Assembly (NCBI GenBank): GCA_028282705.1 | Contig: JANQHI010000045.1 | Coordinates: 1-64,000 of the forward strand | DNA from: Prolixibacteraceae bacterium | GTDB taxonomy: Bacteria; Bacteroidota; Bacteroidia; Bacteroidales; Prolixibacteraceae | DNA: 64,000 nucleotides | Direction: 5' to 3' | In this document: positions 18,692 to 27,419 of the stretch, in pieces | Layout: each line of letters begins with the position of its first letter | Position numbering within the stretch: the stretch's first letter is position 1 | Translations under genes and position numbers: made by a program | Notes under the pieces: generated by a model | The model's database searches: none | Told to the model about the DNA's origin: nothing | The model's input: only the letters and a program-made list of their open reading frames with translations

Positions 18692-19615
18692 ATGGAATTA
18701 TTTCGCGCAGAGAATGTCAATAAGGAATTTGCCACAGTCAAAGCCTTAACTGATGTAAATATATCAGTAGAAGAAGGCTGCATCTTTGGCTTGTTAGGTC
18801 CCAATGGGGCCGGAAAAACCACACTGATCAGGATCATTAACCAGATCACTGCCCCTGATTCAGGCAACCTGGTTTTTGAAGGAAGAAGCCTTCACCAAAA
18901 GGATATTGAACGCATTGGCTACCTTCCAGAAGAGAGGGGATTGTATAAAAAAATGAAAATTGGAGAGCAGGCTATTTACCTTGCCCAGCTGAAAGGAATG
19001 GGAAGAAGCCAGGCCATTAAAAGCCTTAAACAATGGTTTAGGAAATTTGAAATTGAACCCTGGTGGGACAAAAAAATTGAAGAGCTCTCAAAAGGAATGC
19101 AGCAAAAGGTGCAGTTTATAACCACTGTGGTGCATGAGCCCAGGTTATTGATCTTTGATGAACCTTTCAGTGGTTTTGACCCCATTAATGCCAACCTGAT
19201 CAAACAAGAAATCCTTCAACTAAGAGAGAAAGGGGCAACCATTATTTTCTCTACCCATAACATGGGTTCTGTTGAAGAACTTTGTGACCATGTAGCCCTG
19301 ATCAATAAATCAAAAAAGATACTGGATGGGCCTGTAAATAAAATCAGGCAGCAGCACAAATCAAATACATTTGAAGTGGGTTACAAAGGAGCTTACAGAA
19401 ACCTTGTACGTGGGCTTGGAAACAACTTCAGCGTACTTGAACATGAAGAAGGAAAAGAAGGCAATAGTGTTACAATAAGGTACCTGAATGGTGGATCTTC
19501 AAACGACCTGCTGTCGGCATTGTTGCCAGAAGTGGAGGTAACTTCTTTCAATGAAATTATCCCCAGCATGAATGATGTATTTATTAGTGTAGTTGAAAAC
19601 TCCAACAACAACTAA
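18692..19615 (+). CDS. ABC transporter ATP-binding protein (NatA-like)
   Basis: The protein has 307 residues. It has Walker A GPNGAGKTT near residue 36, a signature LSKGMQQKVQF near 135, Walker B LLIFDEPFSGFD near 157 and an H-loop STHN near 191. A C-terminal extension of about 85 residues is typical of the DUF4162-type tail of Na+/multidrug exporter ATPases. It starts 80 bases after the IS4 remnant, so its native upstream DNA has been cut. The permease follows 12 bases on. Confidence 0.92.
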   Translation: MELFRAENVNKEFATVKALTDVNISVEEGCIFGLLGPNGAGKTTLIRIINQITAPDSGNLVFEGRSLHQKDIERIGYLPEERGLYKKMKIGEQAIYLAQLKGMGRSQAIKSLKQWFRKFEIEPWWDKKIEELSKGMQQKVQFITTVVHEPRLLIFDEPFSGFDPINANLIKQEILQLREKGATIIFSTHNMGSVEELCDHVALINKSKKILDGPVNKIRQQHKSNTFEVGYKGAYRNLVRGLGNNFSVLEHEEGKEGNSVTIRYLNGGSSNDLLSALLPEVEVTSFNEIIPSMNDVFISVVENSNNN

Positions 19616-19627
19616 AAGAAGGAAAAC

Positions 19628-20974
19628 ATGAATAAAACAATACTAATTTTAAAACGTGAATACCTGACCAGGGTTAAAAAGAAATCATTTATTATCCTGA
19701 CTATTTTAGTCCCCTTCCTAATGGTAGGTATGTTTGCCCTGATCATTTTCCTCTCTGTTAGTGATGATAAAGAGGAAAGAACCATTGCTGTATATGATGA
19801 ATCATCTATGTTCCTGGGCGAACTGGCTGACGATGGGAATACCAAATATGAATTCATCCCTCCCAAAAAATACAATGAAATAAAGGCTGACCTGCAAAAA
19901 AGCCCCTATTATGCTGTGTTGTTTATCCCAGGGAATGTTTACACCAGCAACTATGCCAAGCTGGAGTCAACCAAACAAATTCCTTTTGAATTGAGTGAAC
20001 GCATTGAACGCAAACTCAGCCGATTTATAGAAAATGATAAACGTCAAAAAGTTATTGCTGAAACCAATATCCCAGACCTGGAAGAAAAACTATCAGCAAC
20101 CAGGACCAGGGTAAAATTATCAACCCTAAAAATTACTGACTCAGGCGAAGAAAAGAAAAGTTCATCCATTGTTGCATTCATAGCCAGTTATGCCATGGGC
20201 TTTATCATCTACTTTTTTGTATTCATGTATGGGGCAATGGTTATGAGAAGTGTGATGGAAGAAAAGAAAAGCAGGATTGTAGAAGTGATTGTATCTTCAG
20301 TAAAACCTTTCCAGTTGATGCTAGGAAAAATAATTGGGACAGCTTTGGTAGGCCTTACCCAGGTTGCTATTTGGGTTGTTATGGGCGTAATTATTATGGT
20401 AGCAACACAAGCATTTTTTGCCCCTGAAACAGCCCAGCAAATGGGTCAAAGCATAATGGAAAGCCAACAACAAATGGCTGCCATACCAGCTGCTACACAA
20501 ATGGCTGAACCCAACAAGGCAATGGAAATTATGAATATGATTTCTTCACTGAACCTGCCTTTGATCCTGTTCTCATTTATCATTTATTTCCTGGCTGGAT
20601 ACTTATTATATAGCTCTTTGATGGGGGCTGTTGGTGCAGCTGTTGACAATGATGAAGACTCACAGCAAATGATGTTGCCCATCACTATACCATTGATCCT
20701 TTCAATCACCCTTTTGTTTATTATTGCAAAGAATCCTGAAGGGCCTGTGGCATTTTGGATGTCAATGATCCCCTTAACATCACCTGTGGCTATGATGGCC
20801 AGGATACCTTATGGTATACCTACCTGGGAACTACTGCTTTCTATTTTTTTGTTGGTAGGAACAACTTTAGGCACCATTTGGGCTGCTGCAAAAATTTACA
20901 GGACAGGTATTTTAATGTATGGCAAAAAAGTGAATTTTAAAGAACTGATTAAGTGGTTAAGGTATAAAAGCTGA
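19628..20974 (+). CDS. ABC transporter permease (NatB-like, ABC-2 type)
   Basis: The 448-residue protein has one N-terminal membrane segment (about 20-45), a periplasmic domain of ~140 residues, then five or six segments from about 185. The MVMRSVMEEKKSRIVEVIVSS stretch near residue 205 marks the NatB/ABC-2 exporter family. Together with the preceding ATPase it forms a simple two-gene exporter; sodium, antibiotics or peptides are family substrates, and none can be chosen here. A Gln/Met/Ala-rich loop (about 270-300) is an oddity of this copy. Confidence 0.9.
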   Translation: MNKTILILKREYLTRVKKKSFIILTILVPFLMVGMFALIIFLSVSDDKEERTIAVYDESSMFLGELADDGNTKYEFIPPKKYNEIKADLQKSPYYAVLFIPGNVYTSNYAKLESTKQIPFELSERIERKLSRFIENDKRQKVIAETNIPDLEEKLSATRTRVKLSTLKITDSGEEKKSSSIVAFIASYAMGFIIYFFVFMYGAMVMRSVMEEKKSRIVEVIVSSVKPFQLMLGKIIGTALVGLTQVAIWVVMGVIIMVATQAFFAPETAQQMGQSIMESQQQMAAIPAATQMAEPNKAMEIMNMISSLNLPLILFSFIIYFLAGYLLYSSLMGAVGAAVDNDEDSQQMMLPITIPLILSITLLFIIAKNPEGPVAFWMSMIPLTSPVAMMARIPYGIPTWELLLSIFLLVGTTLGTIWAAAKIYRTGILMYGKKVNFKELIKWLRYKS

Positions 20975-21086
20975 GGGCATTTAGTATTAAGGAATAAATA
21001 GTAAGTAAAAATTTGTTTTGCATTTTTATTATTATTCAACAAATACCTTTTACAATTTGTTACTCAAATGTTAATTATAAAATCAA

Positions 21087-21116
21087 TTTGAAAAAATCTT
21101 AAAAATACTATTTAGA
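21087..21116 (+). promoter_or_regulatory. Candidate promoter for the cysteine leader and cysteine synthase
   Basis: TTTG at 21087-21090 is followed after 18 bases by TATTTAGA at 21109-21116, close to the Bacteroidota -33 TTG and -7 TAnnTTTG pattern. Transcription would start near 21123, about 20 bases before the leader peptide start. Confidence 0.4.
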
Positions 21117-21141
21117 ATTAATAAAAATTATTTATCATTGC

Positions 21142-21243
21142 ATGTACATGAAAAGAGTAAATACATATATGAATCCTTGTTGCTGTTGTTTCACCCTAAA
21201 AAAGGGAGGGCAAGGATTTAATTATGTAGTAGCTGATAAATAA
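21142..21243 (+). CDS. Cysteine-rich leader peptide (four consecutive Cys codons)
   Basis: This small frame has in-frame ATG choices at 21142, 21148 and 21169 and a TAA at 21241. The peptide contains MNPCCCCFTLKKGG: four Cys codons in a row at 21178-21189. A terminator follows 27 bases after the stop, and then the cysteine synthase gene. The arrangement is that of an amino-acid leader peptide, where ribosome stalling at Cys codons under cysteine starvation would sense charged tRNA-Cys. The peptide itself probably has no other role. ATG 21148 gives a 31-residue peptide beginning MKRVNTYMN. Confidence 0.75.
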   Translation: MYMKRVNTYMNPCCCCFTLKKGGQGFNYVVADK

Positions 21244-21303
21244 ATAGAGAGGACATAAATTAAATATCATAAGCCTTCCTGATTTCAGGAGGGCTTTTTT
21301 TTT
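21172..21303 (+). promoter_or_regulatory. Transcription attenuator: pause hairpin, antiterminator and terminator
   Basis: Three competing pairings can be drawn. The 1:2 hairpin pairs AATCCTTG (21172-21179) with CAAGGATT (21211-21218), with an inner CCCT/AGGG pair (21194-21206), and spans the Cys codons. The antiterminator pairs GGGAGGGC (21204-21211) with GCCTTCCT (21273-21280), 8 bp with two G-U. The terminator pairs 21271-21280 with 21287-21296 (10 bp, one G-U) and is followed by seven T. A ribosome stalled on the Cys codons would open 1:2 and free the GGGAGGGC strand to block the terminator, allowing read-through into the cysteine synthase gene. Confidence 0.7.
21271..21303 (+). terminator. 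Intrinsic terminator of the cysteine attenuator
   Basis: The stem is AAGCCTTCCT with AGGAGGGCTT, the loop is GATTTC, and a T-tract follows. It ends about 140 bases before the cysteine synthase start, so it can only act on the leader transcript. Confidence 0.8.
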
Positions 21304-21440
21304 CATTAAAAACAACTAAAAATGAAACGAGCATGAATTTTCATCATTTTAAAAATCACACAAGAATGATTAAAATTTATGGGAGTTCCTGAATGTACAG
21401 AACTTTTTTGAGCATTCAGAAATCAAAAAATTTAAAACAG

Positions 21441-22352
21441 ATGAAAGTGCAAAACATTCTAGAGACTATTGGGAACACCCCACACATCCGAGTAAACAGG
21501 TTGTACCCTCAAGATTATGAAGTGTATGTAAAAACTGAAAAGACCAACCCAGGAGGAAGCATAAAAGACAGGATTGCCTTATCAATGATTGAGGATGCTG
21601 AAAAAAGAGGGGTATTAAATGCAGATTCAGTTATCATTGAGCCCACGTCAGGGAATACTGGGATTGGGTTGGCATTGGTAGCAGCTGTGAAAGGTTATAA
21701 GCTGATCCTGACCATGCCTGAATCTATGTCATTGGAGCGCAGGCGTGTGCTTTCTGCTCTAGGGGCACAACTTGAACTTACCCCAAAAGAGAAAGGGATG
21801 AAAGGGGCTATCTCAAAAGCAGAAGAACTAAAACAATCCATTGAAAACTCATGGATACCCTCACAGTTTGATAATGATGCCAATGTGGAAGCCCACAGAA
21901 GGAATACTGCTAAAGAGATACTGGCTGACTTCCCTGAAGGGTTTGATTACCTGATAACAGGGGTAGGCACAGGTGGGCATATCTCGGGGGTTGCAGAAAT
22001 CCTGAAAAAGAAATTCCCTAACCTCAAAGTATTTGCAGTTGAACCTGAAGCCAGCCCAGTGATAAGTGGTGGAGAGCCTGGCCCTCATCCCATACAAGGA
22101 ATTGGTGCTGGCTTTATTCCGGATAACCTTCACACTGGTTTTTTGGATGGGACTGTAACAGTAAGCAAGGATGAAGCATTTGATTATGCTAGGAAGGCTG
22201 CCCGCCAGGAAGGCCTGTTTATTGGTATTTCCTCTGGAGCTTCATTAGCTGCTGTGGCAAAAAAGATAAAAGAGCTACCAAAGGGTTCAAGGATACTCAC
22301 CTTCTCTTATGATACTGGCGAAAGGTACTTATCTGTTGAAGGGCTTTTTTAG
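21441..22352 (+). CDS. Cysteine synthase (O-acetylserine sulfhydrylase)
   Basis: The protein has 303 residues from ATG 21441, the usual length. It is a PLP fold-type II enzyme that makes cysteine from O-acetylserine and sulfide. The PLP lysine is in NPGGSIKDR near residue 42, the substrate loop is TSGNTG near 70, the phosphate loop is [10 protein letters not shown] near 176, and ISSGAS near 264 contacts the pyridine nitrogen. An in-frame ATG at 21393 would add 16 residues not typical of the family. CysK and CysM cannot be told apart with certainty from sequence. Expression is probably controlled by the upstream Cys leader. Confidence 0.92.
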   Translation: MKVQNILETIGNTPHIRVNRLYPQDYEVYVKTEKTNPGGSIKDRIALSMIEDAEKRGVLNADSVIIEPTSGNTGIGLALVAAVKGYKLILTMPESMSLERRRVLSALGAQLELTPKEKGMKGAISKAEELKQSIENSWIPSQFDNDANVEAHRRNTAKEILADFPEGFDYLITGVGTGGHISGVAEILKKKFPNLKVFAVEPEASPVISGGEPGPHPIQGIGAGFIPDNLHTGFLDGTVTVSKDEAFDYARKAARQEGLFIGISSGASLAAVAKKIKELPKGSRILTFSYDTGERYLSVEGLF

Positions 22353-22362
22353 ATTAATAACT

Positions 22363-22389
22363 ACCCAGGACAAATGTCCTGGGTTTTTT
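22363..22389 (+). terminator. Strong intrinsic terminator after cysteine synthase
   Basis: ACCCAGGAC and GTCCTGGGT pair perfectly over nine bases around an AAAT loop, and a T-run follows at 22384-22389. It begins ten bases after the stop codon and separates this gene from the convergent gene at 22394. Confidence 0.9.
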
Positions 22390-22393
22390 GCAT

Positions 22394-23395
22394 CTATACC
22401 ACTGGTAGCTCCCCCGTTTTAACTGCACTATTTTTCCTGTTCAAAACAGGCAGCAATACAAATGCAATAGCACCAAAAACAAGGTATGCCAGGTTGGTAA
22501 ATGTATGGGCAATTACTGCAAACAACATGGCCGGCTCTTCCTCAATGCCAAATAAAACCAGGCACTGGATAACCAAAAAATGCCAGGCTCCAATCCCTGC
22601 CTGGATTGGCAGGATAAATGCTGCTGCTGCCACAGTAAAAGTAATTACAGCAATTTTAAAAGAAAGGTGGGCAGTGGGTTCAAATGCATAAAATAGTATA
22701 TAGATCATTGTTAGCCAGAAGAAAAAAATCAGCATAGTATATAAGATATAATTCTTTACTGATGCTACTTTGCTTATAATTGAAATCCCTTCAATAACCT
22801 CTGACTTGGCTTTGTTGATTTTCTCCTTTAGCCTGGATAAAAAACCAAAATACTTCAACAGGAAATATAAAACTAGTAGGAAGATCATCCCTCCAGCAAT
22901 GAATGCTCCACTGGTTTTAGCTGAAGAAAAGTTCAGGGTTGATTTATCCAATATCTCATTCACAAAATTAAATTGCAAAATAACTAATGTGCCCAGCATA
23001 ACCAGGAAAAAAACCAAGTCAGTCAGGCGCTCAGTAACTACAGTGCCCAGTAGTTTTGCAAAGGGTATGTTATCATATTTGCCAACTACCCCACATCTGG
23101 TCACCTCTCCTCCCCTTGGAATAATAAGGTTAGTAAAATACAGTACCATAAAGGACAAAAACAGGTTTAAAAGTTTTGGGTTATACCCCATTGGCCTGAT
23201 CAGCATCCTCCACCTCAATGCTGCAAAAAAATTGCTGGAAAGGGCAAGGACAAAAGATAAAACTACCCATTGATACTTTAAACCTATAAAAGCTTCCCTC
23301 AATTTGAACAATTCCATGTTCCTGTAAACATACCAAAAGAGGATTATCCCGGCCAGGAAATAAATGGTTGCACGAAAATATTTATTCTTCCACAT
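22394..23395 (-). CDS. UPF0104 / lysylphosphatidylglycerol synthase-like membrane protein
   Basis: The 333-residue protein has seven to eight membrane segments. The RWRMLIRPMGY loop near residue 62, the IIPRGGEVTRCGVVGKY stretch near 92 and the LPIQAGIGAWHFLVIQ motif near 280 identify the AglD / MprF-transmembrane-like family (UPF0104). It lacks the C-terminal lysyl-transferase domain of MprF, so lipid flipping or export is more likely than aminoacylation. ATG 23395 is preferred over a TTG five codons earlier. Confidence 0.82.
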   Translation of the reverse strand: MWKNKYFRATIYFLAGIILFWYVYRNMELFKLREAFIGLKYQWVVLSFVLALSSNFFAALRWRMLIRPMGYNPKLLNLFLSFMVLYFTNLIIPRGGEVTRCGVVGKYDNIPFAKLLGTVVTERLTDLVFFLVMLGTLVILQFNFVNEILDKSTLNFSSAKTSGAFIAGGMIFLLVLYFLLKYFGFLSRLKEKINKAKSEVIEGISIISKVASVKNYILYTMLIFFFWLTMIYILFYAFEPTAHLSFKIAVITFTVAAAAFILPIQAGIGAWHFLVIQCLVLFGIEEEPAMLFAVIAHTFTNLAYLVFGAIAFVLLPVLNRKNSAVKTGELPVV

Positions 23396-23492
23396 TAGTT
23401 GAAAACCCAATTAGTTACATGGGCAATATACAAAATCACTGTATTTTATAGCTCTCTTTAATGTTAATAATCCAGGATGGAACCTCACCTGG

Positions 23493-24080
23493 CTATTTTT
23501 TCTTCCTGGTTGATTTATGCCTTTTGCTGTATTTTTTGTTTTTTTTCCTTTTGAAAAGTTCTTTTAAAATAGAACTTACAGAAAAATTATAGAATTTTAG
23601 GGATGTGGCTTCAGCCTTTTTTACATTATTATGTTCTGCCACAAAGGCTTTCATTTTTTCTGATTCTGTATAGGGTTCAAAAGGTTGTGGTATAATTGTA
23701 AATTTCATGGCCTTCAGGTTCTTCCTCATATGTTCAACCTTATCAACATGCTTTTGGAATATGTTTACCTGTCCCAATGACACAGTATCAAGCTCTAAAT
23801 AAATTTCAGGGTTTTTCCTTACTGAGTCAGCATAAATAATTTTCCTCATATGTGAAAGGTGGGAGATCACCATTGAATCACCTGGTTGTACAAAAACATT
23901 AAAACGCCCATTTTCGCGGCTGGCAAAAGTGGCATATGTACGATAATTTATAATATATGCATTTTCAACTGGTACTGAATCATGGGAAAGGATCAACCCT
24001 TTTAGCAGGAAAAGCTCTTTCTCTTGTGCAATAGAAGATATAGCAAGTAAGATAAAAAGGAAAAGTAAAAAATGTTTCAT
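23493..24080 (-). CDS. Small secreted protein with a carboxypeptidase-regulatory-like domain
   Basis: The protein has 195 residues from ATG 24080. A signal peptide (KHFLLFLFILLAISSIAQ) is followed by a ~75-residue beta-sandwich of the CarboxypepD_reg type: LKGLILSHDSVPVENAYI, then a Gly-rich turn (SRENGRFNVFVQPGD) and DSMVISHLSH. The rest is a highly basic tail (KRKKNKKYSKRH, then KSTRKKK). Such domains often head TonB-dependent receptors, but here the domain stands alone, so its function is unknown. The basic tail could bind lipid or nucleic acid; this is a guess. Confidence 0.65.
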   Translation of the reverse strand: MKHFLLFLFILLAISSIAQEKELFLLKGLILSHDSVPVENAYIINYRTYATFASRENGRFNVFVQPGDSMVISHLSHMRKIIYADSVRKNPEIYLELDTVSLGQVNIFQKHVDKVEHMRKNLKAMKFTIIPQPFEPYTESEKMKAFVAEHNNVKKAEATSLKFYNFSVSSILKELFKRKKNKKYSKRHKSTRKKK

Positions 24081-24291
24081 AAGGTGCAATCATTTGTTCA
24101 AATATCTGGAATTACCTCCTTAATTTCTTCTAAGAATTACTAAGGATTGTTAAGGATGAGTACTGGATGCTGGTTGGTTAATTAACCCAATGGATTGAAT
24201 AAACAGGGTGAACTGAATAAATGCATGAATGATGAAATGGTTGAATTTTAAATCACCAATGACTAATGACCAATAGCTAATTACTGAAACA

Positions 24292-24350
24292 ACCCCCTCC
24301 CTCTGCCTAATGGCAGAGTACTCCCCCTTGGAAAGGTGGAGAATTTTAAA
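24292..24350. repeat. G/C-run palindromic repeat in intergenic DNA
   Basis: The repeat contains a CTCTGCC-TAAT-GGCAGAG hairpin at 24301-24318 followed by TCCCCCTT, AAAGGTGGA and TTTT blocks. The last three match the order found at 10834-10861 in the same orientation. The rest of the 298-base gap (24081-24378) shows CTGGATGCTGG-like low-complexity sequence and no credible gene. Confidence 0.45.
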
Positions 24351-24378
24351 TTCACACTGGAAAACTGTACACTGGAAA

Positions 24379-25278
24379 CTAAATACTGCTTTCAATCAAA
24401 GTGGTAACCTCTTCCAGGCTATATTTTGGTACTGCCCCTTGTTTTGAAGCTACAAATGCCCCAATGGCACATGCAAATGCCAGGGCTTCATGGATGGGTT
24501 CTTGGTTCAATATTGAATGAATCAGCCCTGCCAAAAAGGCATCTCCTGCCCCCACTGTATCAACAGCATTTACTTTAAACCCATAGTGTTCATAAAACTT
24601 CCCATCCTTATAAAGGGAAGCCCCATGTTCTCCTTTGGTAACACATACCATTTGAAGGTTATAGTTCAATGCAAACCATTTTATCACCTCCTTTTCATCC
24701 AACTGTTTTTTGCCATGCCACCTGCTTATTGTTTCCAACTCCTCATCATTCAGCTTTACAATATTAGCCATATTTAAAAGGGCTTCAACAACTTCCTGCC
24801 TATCATAAGGTTGCCTGAGGTTTACATCCATTATCTTCAAAGCTTTTAGGCTGGCCAATTTCATAATTGTTTCCCTTGAGGTTGGGTTCCTTGAAGCCAG
24901 GGAGCCATATACAATTACCCCTTCCTTCTTCGCAATTTCTTTTAATGAACTGGTTAGTTGAATGTTGTCCCAGGCTACTGGCTCACATATTTCATAGGTA
25001 GCATTATTGTTTTCATCTAAATTGACCAATACCTCACTGGTAGGTAAGCTTTTATCAACCTGAATTAAACTTGTATCTATCCCTGCCTCCTGAAGGAAAG
25101 CCAATAGCTTTTCTCCCAATTGATCATCACCCACCCTACTTGCCAAAGCAACATTTTGCCCAATAGCTTTGAGGTGGACAGCCACATTCAATGAAGCTCC
25201 ACCTGGCTTAGCCCCTGTTGGTAGGTTATCCCACAACACTTCACCAACGCATAAAACCTGTTTGTTTGTAATGTTCAT
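24379..25278 (-). CDS. PfkB-family carbohydrate kinase, fructokinase-like
   Basis: The protein has 299 residues. The first PfkB motif is GGASLNVAVHLKAIG near residue 27, and the second is DTVGAGDAFLAGL near 240, with catalytic Asp in GAGD. The lid residues and length fit fructokinases or related ribokinase-family sugar kinases, which phosphorylate a sugar hydroxyl with ATP. Sugar specificity cannot be read. It begins 36 bases after the end of ctaB on the same strand, so it may be the last gene of the oxidase transcript, although the pairing makes no obvious metabolic sense. Confidence 0.82.
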   Translation of the reverse strand: MNITNKQVLCVGEVLWDNLPTGAKPGGASLNVAVHLKAIGQNVALASRVGDDQLGEKLLAFLQEAGIDTSLIQVDKSLPTSEVLVNLDENNNATYEICEPVAWDNIQLTSSLKEIAKKEGVIVYGSLASRNPTSRETIMKLASLKALKIMDVNLRQPYDRQEVVEALLNMANIVKLNDEELETISRWHGKKQLDEKEVIKWFALNYNLQMVCVTKGEHGASLYKDGKFYEHYGFKVNAVDTVGAGDAFLAGLIHSILNQEPIHEALAFACAIGAFVASKQGAVPKYSLEEVTTLIESSI

Positions 25279-25313
25279 ATTGAAAGAGTTGGTTGAAAGT
25301 TCCTACAATTTTA

Positions 25314-26165
25314 CTAAAATTTCATCAGCCCATCAACAATCAATAAAACCATCATAAATAAATATAGAAGATTGAGTTTAAAGAATGCAGGGCGTGGCTG
25401 GAACTCTTTCTGGATTAGGAAGTTCATGGTAAATGAAAAGATCAGGTAAAGGGTATAAAAGAGCAGGATAAAATAGATAAACATGTTTGAGAAAACATAG
25501 AAAATAACCAACAGGGCAGAAGCTACAGTGGCCAATATCCATGTAAAAGTCAGGCGTTTGACCTGGTTTGTGCTGAACAACTGGTTTAAACTGGGCATAC
25601 CAGCCAGTTTGTATTGGTCGCCAAACATAAGCAACAGCAACCAGAAATGGGGTATTTGCCCTAAAAAGAAGAATGCTGCCACCAACAAAATATCCCTCTC
25701 AAAAAGCTGGCCACCAGCAGCAGCCCATCCAATAATAGGAGGCAATGCACCAGTAAGTGAACCAGGGATCACTGCAAAAGCTGTAACCTTTTTAAGGGGT
25801 GTATATACCAGGTTGTAGGTAAACAAAGTAAACAGGCTTAAAATTAGTGCAATAAGAGGAAGAAACAGGTACAAACAAATGGCACCTGCCATAATATATC
25901 CCAGTGCTACCATTAAAGCTCCAACGGGTGATATTTTTCGTGAAGGGATAGGCCTGTTTTGGGTGCGTGGCATCAAAGCATCAATTTTACGTTCTTGGTA
26001 ATGGTTCAATGCACTTGAGCCACAAGAAATAAGGAATACACCTAATGCCAACAACCATCCTTGTTTATCCAGTATCCCACCAAACATTACATAGCCTGTC
26101 AGTGCTGAAATGGCTACTGGTAAAGATATCCTTACCTTCCCTAGCTGGAGAATTACCCTAAACAA
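25314..26165 (-). CDS. ctaB: Protoheme IX farnesyltransferase (heme O synthase)
   Basis: The 283-residue UbiA-superfamily membrane enzyme adds farnesyl to heme B to make heme O for the oxidase. The first metal-binding region is NHYQERKIDALMPRTQNRP near residue 54, exactly the CyoE/CtaB signature, and a YTPLKK stretch follows near 123. The second Asp motif is in LMFGDQYKLAGMP near residue 180. The only start that leaves a complete N-terminus is TTG at 26165, twelve bases after the ctaC stop. No heme A synthase gene is visible nearby. Confidence 0.92.
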   Translation of the reverse strand: MFRVILQLGKVRISLPVAISALTGYVMFGGILDKQGWLLALGVFLISCGSSALNHYQERKIDALMPRTQNRPIPSRKISPVGALMVALGYIMAGAICLYLFLPLIALILSLFTLFTYNLVYTPLKKVTAFAVIPGSLTGALPPIIGWAAAGGQLFERDILLVAAFFFLGQIPHFWLLLLMFGDQYKLAGMPSLNQLFSTNQVKRLTFTWILATVASALLVIFYVFSNMFIYFILLFYTLYLIFSFTMNFLIQKEFQPRPAFFKLNLLYLFMMVLLIVDGLMKF

Positions 26166-26177
26166 TTGGTTTACTTA

Positions 26178-27119
26178 CTATTTTACAGTTTTAAGATACT
26201 CAATAATTAACCCTATATCTTCATCAGATAATTGACCTTCATAGGAAAGCATCAGCCCTTTGCTGTAACCATCCACTACATCAGATGCAGGGTCATAAAT
26301 GGAATTGATAATGTATGCATCATCAGCCACTATTTCACGTTTTTCCCTGCCTGTTTTAACTGTCCTTGTGGTGCCATATATACCTTTAAATGAGGGGCCA
26401 ACCAGTTTTGATCCATCCAGGGTGTGGCATGCAAAACACCCAATATTTTGCATGATCCTTTTTCCTGCTGCAGTGGGTGACTCAATGGCAGCCACCACTT
26501 GTGTAGTGTCTTGATACCACGACTGGAAAGTACTATCTTCCAACACTTTTGCCCATGAATACATATAGGAGTGTTGTAACCCACAATATTCTGCGCAAAA
26601 TATTTCATATGTACCTTCTTTCTGGGGTTCAAACCACATGAAATTATCTTCTTTACCAGGCACCATATCCTGTTTTACCCTGAATGCTGGGATATATAAA
26701 CTATGCAATACATCAAGGGCTACAAGGTTTAGTTTTACAGGCTGGCCTTTGGGCAAAAACAAAGTGTCTGATTTCCTCCCATTTTCATATTCAAACAGAA
26801 AATTCCACATGCGCCCATACACAGTAACTTCCATGCTGTCTTTAGGAGGTTTTGTCATAGGGCTCCATCCTATCCACCCATAATAAAACATTAACAAGGT
26901 AAGTAGGAAAGGTATAACTGTCCATACAATTTCAAGGGTGTTGCTACCATGTATCTCTTTAGGTTTAGGATGCTTTTTAGCATTGTACTTAATAATAAAA
27001 AACACCATGGCTGCAGTAAGTGCTATCAGGAAAAAGAAAGATATCCCCAGGATAAGCAGGAATGCAAAATCAACCCCTTCTACAAAATTTGATGCTTGTG
27101 TGACTTCAGTATTATACAT
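26178..27119 (-). CDS. ctaC: caa3 oxidase subunit II with fused cytochrome c domain
   Basis: The protein has 313 residues. Two N-terminal membrane segments (about 18-42 and 66-85) anchor a periplasmic cupredoxin. The Cu-A ligands are in CAEYCGLQHSYM near residue 175. A C-terminal cytochrome c domain carries CFACH near 229 and a likely axial Met in GLMLSY near 286. This fusion defines caa3-type oxidases, taking electrons from soluble or ActE-bound cytochrome c. The start is one base after the stop of the subunit IV gene. Confidence 0.95.
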   Translation of the reverse strand: MYNTEVTQASNFVEGVDFAFLLILGISFFFLIALTAAMVFFIIKYNAKKHPKPKEIHGSNTLEIVWTVIPFLLTLLMFYYGWIGWSPMTKPPKDSMEVTVYGRMWNFLFEYENGRKSDTLFLPKGQPVKLNLVALDVLHSLYIPAFRVKQDMVPGKEDNFMWFEPQKEGTYEIFCAEYCGLQHSYMYSWAKVLEDSTFQSWYQDTTQVVAAIESPTAAGKRIMQNIGCFACHTLDGSKLVGPSFKGIYGTTRTVKTGREKREIVADDAYIINSIYDPASDVVDGYSKGLMLSYEGQLSDEDIGLIIEYLKTVK

Positions 27120-27120
27120 A

Positions 27121-27408
27121 TTATGCCCTATAATAATAATCTAAAAATGTAATTATAATCACCACTAAAAAAATTGCAAAAACAAACCCTACCATAATCC
27201 TTATGTATGGCTTATCATATTTCAGGTGCATAAAATAGGTGAGCACCAGAAACGTTTTTACAGTAGCAAAAAACAATGCCCCTGCAACTGTTAATTCACC
27301 TAGTTCAATATTGGTGATAGCTATTGAAACAAAGGTAAGTACCAGTAATACCAGCAGGATTACCAGGTAAGTTTTGTAAGGAACTATATGATGTTTTTCT
27401 TCTGACAT
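27121..27408 (-). CDS. ctaF: Cytochrome c oxidase subunit IV
   Basis: The 95-residue protein has three membrane segments and belongs to the prokaryotic COX4 family. The ALFFATVKTFLVLTYFMHLKYD stretch holds the conserved K, F and MHL residues. It stabilises the oxidase core. It lies between subunits III and II, with spacings of 11 and 1 bases. Confidence 0.9.
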   Translation of the reverse strand: MSEEKHHIVPYKTYLVILLVLLVLTFVSIAITNIELGELTVAGALFFATVKTFLVLTYFMHLKYDKPYIRIMVGFVFAIFLVVIIITFLDYYYRA

Positions 27409-27419
27409 ATCTTAAGCTT

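Noticed and set aside
24150-24395. Open frame on the minus strand
   Set aside because: It is made of CTGGATGCTGG-like low-complexity DNA and the palindromic repeat, and has no family-like sequence.
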